Assembly: GCA_018883185.1 (NCBI GenBank)
Contig: VEQP01000002.1
Span: forward strand, 84,887 to 148,886
Direction: 5' to 3'
DNA length: 64,000 bases
From: Nevskiaceae bacterium
GTDB taxonomy: Bacteria > Pseudomonadota > Gammaproteobacteria > Steroidobacterales > Steroidobacteraceae
Positions 47,528 through 56,721 of the stretch are shown piece by piece (the stretch's first letter is position 1; the number at the start of each line of letters is the position of its first letter). The position numbers were made by a program, and so were the translations under genes. Under the pieces are notes generated by a model, which saw only the letters and a program-made list of their open reading frames with translations, had not been told where the DNA came from and searched no databases.

Positions 47528-47827
47528 ATGTCTTTCAAGACGTTCCAAGATTTTTATCCTTTCTACCTCGGTGAGCACGCGAACCGTACGTCGCGTCGCC
47601 TGCACGTGGTGGGCACGCTCGGAGCGCTGATTCAGCTGGCGCTGGCCGTGGTTCAATCACAGCCGCGATGGCTGCTTACCGGGCTTGTGACCGGCTACGC
47701 ATTGGCGTGGATCGGGCATTATTTCTTTGAAAAGAACACGCCCGCCACCTTCAAGCACCCTCTCTACAGCTTGCGTGGCGACTTCCGCATGGCGCGTGAG
47801 GTGCTCGGCGGCCGGATTCCCTGGTAG
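47528..47827 (+). CDS. Mpo1/DUF962-family membrane protein
   Basis: From MSFKTFQDFYPFYL the protein has 99 residues. FYLGEHANRTSRRLHVVGT and WIGHYFFEKNTPATFKHPLYSLRGDF carry the conserved Glu-His, His and Asn-Pro-type residues of the YGL010w/Mpo1 family, with two membrane segments between. Yeast Mpo1 is an Fe(II) dioxygenase acting on 2-hydroxy fatty acids. Activity of the bacterial form is inference. gshA begins nine bases downstream. Confidence 0.85.
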   Translation: MSFKTFQDFYPFYLGEHANRTSRRLHVVGTLGALIQLALAVVQSQPRWLLTGLVTGYALAWIGHYFFEKNTPATFKHPLYSLRGDFRMAREVLGGRIPW

Positions 47828-47836
47828 CGACACAGC

Positions 47837-49414
47837 ATGGCGTCACGCATCGATCGCGTCTTTGAGCGCCGCTTGGCCTCGTTGGTCAACGCCGGCGAGC
47901 CTACGCTGCTGCAAGGCGGCCGTCGTGGCGTCGAAAAGGAATCTTTGCGCGTCACGCCCGCAGGGCGCATCGCGACCACGCCACATCCTGCGGCGCTGGG
48001 CTCGGCGCTCACCAATGATCACATCACCACCGATTATTCCGAGGCGTTGATCGAACTCGTCACGCCGACCTTCCGTACCAATTGGGAGTTGCTGCAGTAC
48101 CTGTGCGATCTGCACCAGTTCGTTTATCGGCATCTCGGCGATGAGTTGTTGTGGGCGACCTCCATGCCTTGCGTGGTCGATGGCGATGCGAGCATCCCGA
48201 TTGCGCAATTCGGCCCTTCCAACGTCGGTCGCATGAAGACCATCTACCGCGAGGGCTTGGGGCTGCGGTACGGGCGCGTGATGCAGGCGATCTCCGGGGT
48301 GCATTTCAATTATTCCTTCCCCGAGCGCCTGTGGGAGGCCTGGGCCAGCATTCGCGAGTCGCGCGATGCCGGGCAGGACTTCGTCTCCTCGAGTTATTTC
48401 GAGTTGCTGCGCAATTATCGACGGCACGGTTGGATCGTGCTGTATCTCTTCGGCGTATCACCGACGGTGTGCAAGTCGTTTCTGCGCGCACGGGGTGAGA
48501 CTCTGCCCGAGTTCGGTCGCGGCACGGCCTGGGAGCCCTACGCCACGTCGCTGCGCATGAGTGATCTCGGTTATCGCAACCGCAGCCAGTCCGGCGTAGA
48601 CGTGTCGGTCAATAGTCTTGCCGACTACGTTCGCGATCTAACGCGTGCGATCAGCACGCCGCACCCGGAGTACGAGCGGCTCGGCGTCAAAGTCGATGGC
48701 GTCTATCGGCAACTGAATGCCAATCTGCTGCAGATTGAAAACGAGTATTACGCCTTTATTCGCCCGAAGCGCGTGGCCCGCTCCGGCGAGCGACCGACTA
48801 AAGCGCTGCTGCGCGCAGGCGTGGAATACGTTGAGGTGCGGGCGCTCGATGTCAGTGCCTTCGATCCGGTAGGCGTCAATCAGAACAAGATGCGCTTTCT
48901 GGAAGCGTTCCTTGCCTTCTGTCTGATGCGCGACAGCGCGCTGATCGATGCCGGTGAACAGGCTGCGCTCGATGGCAACCATGTCATGGTGGCACGCCAT
49001 GGTCGTGAGCCCGGCTTGCAGCTCGTGCGCGATGGCCGCAAGGTGCCGATGCTCGATTGGGCGCGCGAAATCCTCGATCAGATGCAGGGTGTGTGTGAGC
49101 TGCTCGATCACGGCGATCCGCAGAAGCCGTACGCCGCCGCGCTCGCCGTGCAGGCGGCCAAGCTCGACGATGTTGCCCTCACGCCCTCCTCACGATTGAT
49201 CCACGAGTTGCGCGACACGGGCGAGTCGTTCTTCGATCTCGCTCTGCGTACCTCCGCGGCTCACAAAGCATATTTTCTCGATCTGCATGCGCCGAACCCG
49301 GCGCGCCTTGGCGAGTTTGCCGCGCAAGCTGAGGAGTCGCTGCAGGCGGCCGAGGCGATGGCGCAAGCGCCGCAGGGCGACTTCGACGCGTTCCTCGCCG
49401 ATTACCTCGCCTGA
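47837..49414 (+). CDS. gshA: Glutamate-cysteine ligase GshA
   Basis: The protein has 525 residues, as expected for the gammaproteobacterial class (518 in E. coli). Landmarks are GGRRGVEKESLRVTPAG, TTDYSEALIELVTP, SGVHFNYSFPERLWEA, VEYVEVRALDVSAFDPVG and FCLMRDSALI. It forms gamma-glutamylcysteine, the first and rate-limiting step of glutathione synthesis. gshB is not in the window. It is nine bases after the Mpo1-like gene. Confidence 0.96.
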   Translation: MASRIDRVFERRLASLVNAGEPTLLQGGRRGVEKESLRVTPAGRIATTPHPAALGSALTNDHITTDYSEALIELVTPTFRTNWELLQYLCDLHQFVYRHLGDELLWATSMPCVVDGDASIPIAQFGPSNVGRMKTIYREGLGLRYGRVMQAISGVHFNYSFPERLWEAWASIRESRDAGQDFVSSSYFELLRNYRRHGWIVLYLFGVSPTVCKSFLRARGETLPEFGRGTAWEPYATSLRMSDLGYRNRSQSGVDVSVNSLADYVRDLTRAISTPHPEYERLGVKVDGVYRQLNANLLQIENEYYAFIRPKRVARSGERPTKALLRAGVEYVEVRALDVSAFDPVGVNQNKMRFLEAFLAFCLMRDSALIDAGEQAALDGNHVMVARHGREPGLQLVRDGRKVPMLDWAREILDQMQGVCELLDHGDPQKPYAAALAVQAAKLDDVALTPSSRLIHELRDTGESFFDLALRTSAAHKAYFLDLHAPNPARLGEFAAQAEESLQAAEAMAQAPQGDFDAFLADYLA

Positions 49415-49420
49415 GGACAC

Positions 49421-49470
49421 GCGCGGCGTGCCGCGCGGTGCCATTGTCCGCGCCGAGCCCGCTTCGGGCT
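49421..49470 (+). terminator. Two short hairpins after gshA, weak terminator candidate
   Basis: GCGCGGC/GCCGCGC (49421-49436) and AGCCCG-CTT-CGGGCT (49456-49470) lie between gshA and the transporter gene. Neither is followed by a T-run, so this may only pause transcription. Confidence 0.3.
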
Positions 49471-49513
49471 ATCATCCCTGAGGCCCGATCGTAACGGGTC
49501 GCAAGGGGGATTC

Positions 49514-50914
49514 ATGCCATTCGACAAGCGCCTCATAGTCGTGGCGGTCATTCTGCTCGGCGTCGCGTTCACCGTTCCGCCGTTGTTTCGTGGCGCGATG
49601 ATTGCGCTCGCCATCGTGGCAGCCGTGCTCGCCGCCTTGCCTCAAGGGACGCGTGGTCTCGTGTTCGCGACCATGGTGGGTTTGGCCACTGGCGTGGCCT
49701 CGATCAACCTGTTCGCCATCGGTATCTTCCAAGGGCCGATTACCAAAGAATTCGGCTGGAGTCAGACGCAGTATGCCGTCGTGACGCTGGTCGGCACGAT
49801 CGTCACGGTGATCTCCTCGCTCTACATCGGGCGATTGTTTGACCGACAAGGTGTGCGTCGCTGGGCGTTGCTCGGCATCGTGCTGTTTGCGCTCGCACTA
49901 ATCTCGCTCTATTGGCTCACACCCAACCCGCTGCACTTTTATGCGGTATTCGCGTTGATGCCGCTTATCGGTGCAGGCACCTCGTCGGTCGCGTACTCGC
50001 GCGTTATTGCCGCTTGGTTCGACCGACGACGTGGGCAAGCCTTCGGTGCTGCCCTCGCAGGCATCGGCATCGGCGGCGCGGTGCTATCGTCGGTGTCGCA
50101 GTACCTCATCAGCACGGTGGGTTGGCGCGGTGCCTACGTTGGGCTCGGAGTCCTCACACTGGTGCTGACCCTGCCGATTGTGTTTTGGAAACTGCGGGAT
50201 TCGCCGAGTGATGTTGGACTCGGACTTGATGGCGATGTGCCGCAGGGCCGGGCCGCAGCCGTAGGACAGGCAGGCACCGATGCGGCGTCGTCCGGCCCCG
50301 CGATGGTTGTCGAGCGTTTCGGCTACGACGCCCGCGAGTCGCGCCGCCAGTGGCGTTTCTGGCAGATGTTCATCGCCTTCCTGCTGCTCTCGTTCGGCAT
50401 CGGCGGCGTGCTCATTCCGCTCGTGCCCATTCTGCGTGCCCGCGGCATCACGCCCGAGCAAGCCGCCGCCGTGCAAGGGGCGCTGGGGCTCGCGCTCATC
50501 GTGGGGCGCGCTTTCGCGGGCTTTCTCATGGATCGTTTCTTCGCGCCGCTCGTCGCCGCAGCCATTCTGGTGTTCCCGCTGATCGGCGTGACGCTGCTCG
50601 CTCTGGATGCCACCGGCACCACCGCCCTGATCGCCGCAGTGTGCATTGGCCTTGCGGCCGGGGCCGAGCTCGATGTCATCGCGGTGCTGATCACACGTTA
50701 TTTCGGCAACTTTGCTTACGGCGAGAACTATGGCTGGCAGTACGCCGCGTGGACCTTCGGCTCGGGCACTGCCGTGATCGTCACCAATAGCGTCTTCGAC
50801 TCGCTCGGTACCCATACCCCGGCGCTGTGGGTGTACGTCGGCATGTTTGTACTATCAGGGCTGATGTTGCTGCGGCTAGGCCGCTACCCCGAGTTGCCGC
50901 GGGCGACGGGCTGA
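49514..50914 (+). CDS. MFS transporter (OFA/monocarboxylate-like)
   Basis: The protein has 466 residues and about 12 segments, with an extra pair of hydrophobic stretches at the N-terminus (LIVVAVILLGVAF, MIALAIVAAVLAAL). ITKEFGWSQTQYAVV after the first core segment and SRVIAAWFDRRRGQAFGAAL in segment four to five are typical of the OFA/MCP group. Likely substrates are small carboxylates. GGGGG lies before the ATG. It stands alone between gshA and the FAD reductase. Confidence 0.87.
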   Translation: MPFDKRLIVVAVILLGVAFTVPPLFRGAMIALAIVAAVLAALPQGTRGLVFATMVGLATGVASINLFAIGIFQGPITKEFGWSQTQYAVVTLVGTIVTVISSLYIGRLFDRQGVRRWALLGIVLFALALISLYWLTPNPLHFYAVFALMPLIGAGTSSVAYSRVIAAWFDRRRGQAFGAALAGIGIGGAVLSSVSQYLISTVGWRGAYVGLGVLTLVLTLPIVFWKLRDSPSDVGLGLDGDVPQGRAAAVGQAGTDAASSGPAMVVERFGYDARESRRQWRFWQMFIAFLLLSFGIGGVLIPLVPILRARGITPEQAAAVQGALGLALIVGRAFAGFLMDRFFAPLVAAAILVFPLIGVTLLALDATGTTALIAAVCIGLAAGAELDVIAVLITRYFGNFAYGENYGWQYAAWTFGSGTAVIVTNSVFDSLGTHTPALWVYVGMFVLSGLMLLRLGRYPELPRATG

Positions 50915-50943
50915 GTGCGAGCGATGGTCTCGGCGCTGGCGGC

Positions 50944-52173
50944 TCAACCGCCACAATCTTTGAGCGCGATGCTGGCGTCGGCGAGCTTTGCAGGGTCGGG
51001 CCGAAAGCGCGCGGCGATGAGCTTGCGCGCTGCCATCTGATCTTTCGCGTTGTTGACCGTGTCGATGGCGATCAGTTCGCCCTCACGCAGGTAGCAGCAC
51101 GAAAAACTGTGTGACGCGGGCTCACCGCGCAACACCACTCGATCGTGCCCGGCCGCGAGCCCGACGATCAGCAGCTTGTGGTGGTACTGATCCGACCAGA
51201 ACCACGGTACTCGGTTGTGCACGGTGTCTACGCCTGCGAGGTTGGCAGCGACGGTGGCTGCCTGTTCGAAGGCGTTGTCGACGGACTCGAGCCGCACGCG
51301 GCGGCCGTAGTGCATCGAAGGGTGATTGCTGCAATCGCCGATGGCGTAGATCAAAGGGTCGGCCGTGCGGCAACGCTCGTCCACCAGAATCCCGTTGTCG
51401 CAATCGAGCCCCGCTTCGCGCGCGAGCTCATCGTTTGGCACGACGCCCACGCCCACCACCAGAAGATCGGCCAGCACTTCGCCCGCGTCGGTGAGCACCG
51501 CCGCAATCCGACCGTTCGCATCGGTGCGCAGGCCATTGACGCGTGCGCCGCAGCGTATCGTTACGCCATGGTGGGTGTGCTCGTGGTGGTAGTAGGCGGA
51601 GACGGGCTCGGCGACCACTCGGTTCATCACCCGATCGGCCGCTTCGAGCACGGTGACTTCCATGCCAAGTTGTCGCAACGTCGCTGCGGTTTCGAGCCCG
51701 ATGTAGCCGCCGCCGATGATCACGGCGTGTTTGCCGGCCGCCGCCTCGACACGCAACGCATCGGCATCGGCCATCGTACGCAGCACGTGCACGCCCGGCG
51801 CGTCGACGCCCTCGAGCGGCAGTGAACGCGGACGGCTGCCGGTGGCCATGACGAGCGCATCGTAGTCCTGCACGGCGCCGTCATCGAGATGCAGGCGCCG
51901 TGAGTCCCGATCGATGCGCATGACGCGACGCCCGGTCCGCATCGCTACGCGTTGTTCCGCATAGAACGCCTCGTGGCGCAGCAACATGCGCTCCACGGGC
52001 AGTTCGCCGGCGAGGTACTTCTTCGACAGTGGCGGGCGTTGGTAGGGCAGCACCGGTTCATCGCCGATGACGGTCAGCTCGCCGCCGTATCCCCTGCGAC
52101 GCAAGCCCTCCACGCATTGAGCAGCCCCTTGTCCGGCCCCGACGATGACGATGCGATCCATGCCGGCGAGCAT
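50944..52173 (-). CDS. FAD-dependent pyridine nucleotide-disulfide oxidoreductase (ferredoxin/rubredoxin reductase type)
   Basis: Started at ATG 52173 (MLAGMDRIVIVG, GAGGG nine bases upstream) the protein has 409 residues; 52161 is the alternative. The FAD site is IVIVGAGQGAAQCVEGLRRRG, the NAD(P)H site HAVIIGGGYIGLETAATLRQLG near residue 150, and the second FAD motif PLIYAIGDCSNHP near 280. SDQYHHKLLIVGLA and the C-terminal domain match reductases serving cytochrome P450 or dioxygenase systems. No partner ferredoxin or oxygenase is adjacent. It diverges from the PII gene. Confidence 0.88.
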   Translation of the reverse strand: MLAGMDRIVIVGAGQGAAQCVEGLRRRGYGGELTVIGDEPVLPYQRPPLSKKYLAGELPVERMLLRHEAFYAEQRVAMRTGRRVMRIDRDSRRLHLDDGAVQDYDALVMATGSRPRSLPLEGVDAPGVHVLRTMADADALRVEAAAGKHAVIIGGGYIGLETAATLRQLGMEVTVLEAADRVMNRVVAEPVSAYYHHEHTHHGVTIRCGARVNGLRTDANGRIAAVLTDAGEVLADLLVVGVGVVPNDELAREAGLDCDNGILVDERCRTADPLIYAIGDCSNHPSMHYGRRVRLESVDNAFEQAATVAANLAGVDTVHNRVPWFWSDQYHHKLLIVGLAAGHDRVVLRGEPASHSFSCCYLREGELIAIDTVNNAKDQMAARKLIAARFRPDPAKLADASIALKDCGG

Positions 52174-52222
52174 AGGAAATAACCCTCTGGCGCACCACTC
52201 GCGGGCGTTAGTCTGCCCGCGC

Positions 52223-52280
52223 TGCGCCATAATGGTGCGCCGTGTTTCGCAGGGGCACGGGCTGAGCGCAAAAAATGCGC
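52223..52280 (+). promoter_or_regulatory. Two NtrC-like enhancer boxes upstream of the PII gene
   Basis: TGCGCC-ATAAT-GGTGCG (52223-52239) and GCGCA-AAAAA-TGCGC (52266-52280) fit the NtrC pattern GCACY-N5-RGTGC in symmetry and spacing with one or two substitutions per site. They lie about 96 and 54 bases before the expected transcription start. Confidence 0.6.
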
Positions 52281-52300
52281 GTATCAGGGTCTCGCCGGCG

Positions 52301-52316
52301 TGGCACGGAAGGTGCA
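52301..52316 (+). promoter_or_regulatory. Sigma-54 promoter of the PII gene
   Basis: TGGCACG, four bases, GTGCA. The invariant GG and GC of the -24/-12 elements are exactly ten bases apart, and 11 of 12 consensus positions match. Transcription would start near 52327, 38 bases before the ATG. Confidence 0.88.
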
Positions 52317-52358
52317 ATATTGCTGGCGCCACGGTTCCGCGCTATGCATCGGGAGTAA

Positions 52359-52703
<345 letters not shown>

Positions 52704-52712
52704 ACTCGCGGC

Positions 52713-53687
52713 ATGTCTAAAGCCATCCGCATCCACGAGGCCGGCGGGCCTGAAGTGATGCGCTTCGAAGAGTGCGACCCGGGCGCGCCTGCTGCAGGCG
52801 AAGTCCAGTTGCGCCATACCGCCATCGGCCTCAACTACATCGACGTCTACGATCGCAGCGGGCTCTATCCGATGCCGCTGCCCGGCGGCCTGGGTCGGGA
52901 AGCGGCGGGTGTCGTCGTCGCCGTCGGTCGCAAGACACGCGGCTTTCGCAAAGGGGATCGCGTGGCCTACGTGCACACGCAACCCGGCAGTTATAGCGAG
53001 GTTCGCAACGTGCCGGCGAGCCGGCTCGTCAAGTTGCCTAAAGCTGTGAGTGACGAACAGGCCGCGGCGCTAATGCTCAAAGGCCTCACCGCCGAGTATT
53101 TGCTGCGACGCACCTATCGCGTGCAGAAGGGCGATTGGATACTCGTGCATGCCGCCGTCGGTGGCGTCGGTTTGATTTTGTGCCAGTGGGCGAAGGCCCT
53201 TGGCGCGCGTGTCATTGGGGTCGTGGGTAGCGAAGCCAAGGTGGCGCTCGCCCGGCGCAATGGCTGTAAGCATGTGCTCGTCATGGGTCGCGACAAGATC
53301 GTCGAACAGGTGCGTGAGTTGACGGGCGGCAACGGTGTAGCCGTGGTGTACGACTCCGTCGGGCGCGAGACCTTCATGGACTCGCTCGATTGCCTCAAAC
53401 CGCTCGGCATGATGGTGAGTTACGGCAATGCCTCGGGTCCACCACCAGCCATCTCGCCGCTCGAACTCTCCAAGCGTGGCTCGCTGTTTCTGACGCGGCC
53501 GTCGCTCTTTGCCTACATTGCCGATCGCCAGGACCTTGATGCAGCGGCCCGCGCGCTCTTCCGGGTCGTGGGTTCGCGTAAGGTCAAGCTGCATGTTGGC
53601 CAGCGTTATGCACTGGCCGATGCTGCTCAAGCCCATCGCGATCTCGAAGCGCGCAAGACGACCGGCTCGACGGTGCTGCTGCCCTAG
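52713..53687 (+). CDS. qor: Quinone oxidoreductase (QOR-type zinc-free MDR)
   Basis: The protein has 324 residues. Family markers are IRIHEAGGPEVMRFEE, GLNYIDVYDRSGLYP, the cofactor motif VHAAVGGVGLILCQWAKALG and YDSVGRETFMDSLDCL. Zinc ligands are absent, as in QOR. It would reduce quinones with NADPH by one electron. TAAACT at 52701-52706 is six bases before the ATG without a Shine-Dalgarno sequence, so it may have its own leaderless transcript as well as read-through from glnK. Confidence 0.92.
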   Translation: MSKAIRIHEAGGPEVMRFEECDPGAPAAGEVQLRHTAIGLNYIDVYDRSGLYPMPLPGGLGREAAGVVVAVGRKTRGFRKGDRVAYVHTQPGSYSEVRNVPASRLVKLPKAVSDEQAAALMLKGLTAEYLLRRTYRVQKGDWILVHAAVGGVGLILCQWAKALGARVIGVVGSEAKVALARRNGCKHVLVMGRDKIVEQVRELTGGNGVAVVYDSVGRETFMDSLDCLKPLGMMVSYGNASGPPPAISPLELSKRGSLFLTRPSLFAYIADRQDLDAAARALFRVVGSRKVKLHVGQRYALADAAQAHRDLEARKTTGSTVLLP

Positions 53688-53700
53688 TCGAGGTCGCGAT

Positions 53701-55017
53701 TCAGCCGAGCCACAGCGCTTGGTAAGCGCCGTCCGGGTCGTAACGTTCGGCCTGGGACTTCACGTTGAACACGCGATTGCGCGGGTCGTTGCCGACTCCC
53801 GCCACGTATTGCCAGTTGCCCCAATTCGGCCCTACGTCGAAGTCGATCAGCTGTTGCTCGAACCACGCGGCGCCCCAGCGCCAGTCGATGCCCGCCGTAC
53901 GAGTCAGCCAGCTCGCCACGTTCTGCCGCGCGCGGTTTGACAGCTGCCCGGTGGCGGCGAGCTCGCGCATGGCGGCATCTACGAAGGGTTCCCCAGTCCT
54001 GCCGCGGCACCATTGATCGAACAAGGCGGCATCCTGCGCTCCGCAGGGCGTGCGCCCACGCACGCCGGCCGCGGCGAATGCCCGTCTGCCATGACGACGG
54101 ACCCAAAAGTGGAAGTAATCGCGCCACAGCAGCTCGAACCCGAGCCAATAGGTTGATTCGTTGGCGGTTCGTTCGCGTTCGTAGCGATGTATTTCTTTGG
54201 CCACCTCGCGTGGCGAGACGGCACCCAGCGCCAGCCATGGCGAGAGGCGAGAAGAGAAATCGGCACCTTGCAGTCCGTCGCGGGTTTGCTTGTAGCGGGC
54301 GATGGAGTCGGTGTCCCAGAACCAGTGGCGAATGCGCGCCAGCGCATGCGATCGCCCGCCCTGGCAATGAAACGCGCTGCGCGGATCATGCTGCTGCGCG
54401 GCGGAGCGCGCAGCGCCGAGATCTTCAGCCGCGAGCGTGGCCTCGGTCCGCGCGTCCAACTCGGTAACGAGGCTCACGGGCAAGCAAGCCAGGGCGCATG
54501 GCTCTAGCGGTTCGCGAACGAGTGCTCCCCAGGCGCCCTCTCGCTCGACGGCTCGGCGGAAATTAGAAAACACGTCGGGCAGGGCATCGATGGCAAATGG
54601 CAGATCGGGGGTGGCGATCAGTGTGACTTCATCGTGCACTACGAGCGCGATCGAGTGCGCTGCGAGCGCTTGTTGCACTGCAGCATTTTCGAGTTGTTCA
54701 TCGAATGCAGGGCAAGGGGCCGTGTGCACTTCGCGCACACCGAGTTCTACAGCCAGGGCAGGTATACGTTCATGGGCCTTGCCGCGCAGCACGATCAGCG
54801 CTGAGCCCTGCGCCCGCCACGCAGCACGCAGCTCCTCGATCGTCTGCAGCAGGTACCCCACCCGACGCGGGCTCGCGCGCGTTATCTCGGGCAGCACCAT
54901 GACGCCGAGCACGCGCCCCGAGCTCGCCTGCGCTGCGGCACGCAGCGCAGGATGGTCACTCAGCCGCAGGTCGGTGCGGTGCCAGAGCAGCGCGAGCGGA
55001 GCGGCCGTCGTGTGCAA
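53701..55017 (-). CDS. Cryptochrome DASH / single-strand DNA photolyase family
   Basis: The protein has 438 residues. The photolyase N-domain starts ALLWHRTDLRLSDHPAL. The FAD domain shows YKQTRDGLQGADFSSRLSPWLALGAVSPREV, ESTYWLGFELLWRDYFHFW, TGEPFVDAAMREL, TGQLSNRARQNVASWL and DFDVGPNWGNWQYVAGVGNDPR. The NWGNWQY block and the ending FNVKSQAERYDPDG mark the DASH class. It uses blue light to repair cyclobutane dimers, mainly in single-stranded DNA, or to sense light. Confidence 0.92.
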   Translation of the reverse strand: MHTTAAPLALLWHRTDLRLSDHPALRAAAQASSGRVLGVMVLPEITRASPRRVGYLLQTIEELRAAWRAQGSALIVLRGKAHERIPALAVELGVREVHTAPCPAFDEQLENAAVQQALAAHSIALVVHDEVTLIATPDLPFAIDALPDVFSNFRRAVEREGAWGALVREPLEPCALACLPVSLVTELDARTEATLAAEDLGAARSAAQQHDPRSAFHCQGGRSHALARIRHWFWDTDSIARYKQTRDGLQGADFSSRLSPWLALGAVSPREVAKEIHRYERERTANESTYWLGFELLWRDYFHFWVRRHGRRAFAAAGVRGRTPCGAQDAALFDQWCRGRTGEPFVDAAMRELAATGQLSNRARQNVASWLTRTAGIDWRWGAAWFEQQLIDFDVGPNWGNWQYVAGVGNDPRNRVFNVKSQAERYDPDGAYQALWLG

Positions 55018-55034
55018 GCCGTTGCGCTACGCGC

Positions 55035-55709
55035 TCAACCGGGCTTCAGCACGCCGAGCAGCGCCGAGATCGCGACACCCGCCCAGATGAGCAGCACGTA
55101 GGGGCGACAGGCACCCATGCCATCGATCATTTTTTGATCGCTCTCGGGTGTTGCACCGCTGGCGGCCATGACCTTGAAGCCTTCGATAAAGGGCGGGATT
55201 TTCAGACGGATCATGAATCCGCAGAAGATCAGGAAGGCGAAGATCAATAGCTTGACGGCGAGCCAGGGATACGGCCGCAGCGGGCCGGTGGTCCAGTGAT
55301 AGGCAACCGAGGCAATGATCGCGAAGATCATGAACACGCGAAAACGACGATCCCAGGTGGCGAGCGTCTTGCCGAACTCGCTGCCCTCGCGCGCGTGGAT
55401 GGTGTGCACTACCCAGACCCAGATGGGGCCGAGCGCGACGATCGCGATGGTCTGCCACAGCGGGTGCTCGTAGCCGATGAACTCCGCAAGGATGCCACCC
55501 ACCGTCAGCATCAGCGCGAGGCAATAGCGCGGCAGCATGTCGAGGTTGATGAAAATTTTGAAAGCCGTCAGACGCGCCTCGCGCGACAGCTTGGTGTTGG
55601 TCACAAAGGTGCTCGAGTAGAACACGCCGGCATCGCCGCCGAGCCAGTACACGAACAGCAGAATGTGGATGTACTTGAAAACGCCGTGCGCGAGTGTGAT
55701 CTCTTCCAC
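55035..55709 (-). CDS. Integral membrane protein, CopD-like
   Basis: The GTG at 55709, with GGAGGGGG just before it, is a better start than the TTG at 55727, giving 224 residues. About six membrane segments are visible (KYIHILLFVYWLGGDAGVFY, LALMLTVGGILAEFIGY, IVALGPIWVWVVHTI, FMIFAIIASVAYHW, LLIFAFLIFCGFMI, LLIWAGVAISALLGVL). The first segment with HI and WLGG resembles CopD/DUF2269-type heme or copper membrane proteins. Function not known. It precedes the Cry-DASH gene by 17 bases. Confidence 0.72.
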   Translation of the reverse strand: MEEITLAHGVFKYIHILLFVYWLGGDAGVFYSSTFVTNTKLSREARLTAFKIFINLDMLPRYCLALMLTVGGILAEFIGYEHPLWQTIAIVALGPIWVWVVHTIHAREGSEFGKTLATWDRRFRVFMIFAIIASVAYHWTTGPLRPYPWLAVKLLIFAFLIFCGFMIRLKIPPFIEGFKVMAASGATPESDQKMIDGMGACRPYVLLIWAGVAISALLGVLKPG

Positions 55710-55768
55710 GGTAACCCCCTCCGTCAAACGAACCGTGCAAACTGCCCTAGCCTAACATCGGACGGGAG

Positions 55769-56206
55769 TCAGCGGCTCAGGCGATCGCGCAGCGGCGCCG
55801 TAGCGAGGTGGATTTCCCGCAGGAAGTAAGTCAGCCCTCCGATCAGCGCGGTCATCGCCAGCACGAACACGAGCGCAATGAGCATCGACAGATCGGTGCT
55901 GATCATGGCATCGAGAAACAGCAGGCCAATCAGGCTGCAGATGATGATGGCGGCAAAGGTGCACAGCAGGATGGCGCGGCGGATCATCTGGGCGCGGCGG
56001 CTGAGCACGTCGCGAGACAGACCGAGTTCCACCGATTCGGCTTCGCGCTGAGGGTGAGCCTCGTCGAGCTTCACCCACTGGTCCACCACCCGGGCGAGGC
56101 GCTGGGTGAGGATGGTCACGAACGTACCGATACCGGCCACGACGAATGCGGGTGCCAGCACGAGCTGTACGACCTTGGAGATGTCGGTCAGGTGGAAATC
56201 GACCAT
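55769..56206 (-). CDS. DUF2721 membrane protein
   Basis: The protein has 145 residues with three membrane segments (VVQLVLAPAFVVAGIGTFVTIL, AILLCTFAAIIICSLIGLLF, LIALVFVLAMTALIGGLTYFL). The N-terminal pattern with APAFVVAGIGTFVTILTQRLARVVDQ and SRRAQMIRRAILLC is characteristic of DUF2721. No function is established. TAGAAT at 56217-56212 (minus strand) is five bases before the ATG with no ribosome-binding site, another leaderless candidate. Confidence 0.85.
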   Translation of the reverse strand: MVDFHLTDISKVVQLVLAPAFVVAGIGTFVTILTQRLARVVDQWVKLDEAHPQREAESVELGLSRDVLSRRAQMIRRAILLCTFAAIIICSLIGLLFLDAMISTDLSMLIALVFVLAMTALIGGLTYFLREIHLATAPLRDRLSR

Positions 56207-56257
56207 GCGCTATTCTAGCCACATCGCCCGTAGGGACTGCCAAGTCAGCGAGGATTT

Positions 56258-56704
56258 ATGCGCCATGCCGCCCTGCTTTGTATTGCGAGCCTGATGCTCA
56301 GCGCTTGCACGAACCTGACCACCGTTTCTAGCCCTCCCGCGCTCGATGCCAGCCAGCGACTGCAGGCGCACCGCTGGGAACTCGTTTATTGGGAAGGAAC
56401 GCCGGTGCCGCACGGGGACAATGGCGAGCCCGTCATTCTGACCTTCGCCGACGGCCGGGTTAGCGGCCACACCGGCTGCAATCGCTCTAGTGCCGGCTAC
56501 GAACTCGATGCCGCGGCAATGCAACTGCGCATCCTTGCGCCGCTCTCGACCCGCATGGCCTGCGAGGAGGGTCGGATGGCCTTCGAGGCGTCGCTGCTCA
56601 AGGCGTTACAGGGCGTGCGCACGCTGCGCTTGGACGGGCCGCACCTCTACCTCGAGGCGCCGGGGCAGGTGGCGCTCAAACTGCACGAGCGCGAGCTCCA
56701 ATAA
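56258..56704 (+). CDS. META-domain lipoprotein (HslJ-like)
   Basis: The protein has 148 residues. The signal ends in lipobox LMLSAC, with Cys16 as lipid site. The META domain shows RWELVYWEGTPVP, FADGRVSGHTGCNRSSAGYEL and LSTRMACEEGRMAFEASLL, the conserved GCNR and T-x-M-A-C-x3-M-x2-E motifs. Relatives include HslJ, linked to novobiocin and heat resistance. The precise role is unknown. It converges on the L,D-transpeptidase gene. Confidence 0.88.
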   Translation: MRHAALLCIASLMLSACTNLTTVSSPPALDASQRLQAHRWELVYWEGTPVPHGDNGEPVILTFADGRVSGHTGCNRSSAGYELDAAAMQLRILAPLSTRMACEEGRMAFEASLLKALQGVRTLRLDGPHLYLEAPGQVALKLHERELQ

Positions 56705-56721
56705 ACACGCAGCGTCGCGTT

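Noticed and set aside
49421..49470. Strong intrinsic terminator after gshA
   Set aside because: Hairpins are present but no T-run follows either of them.
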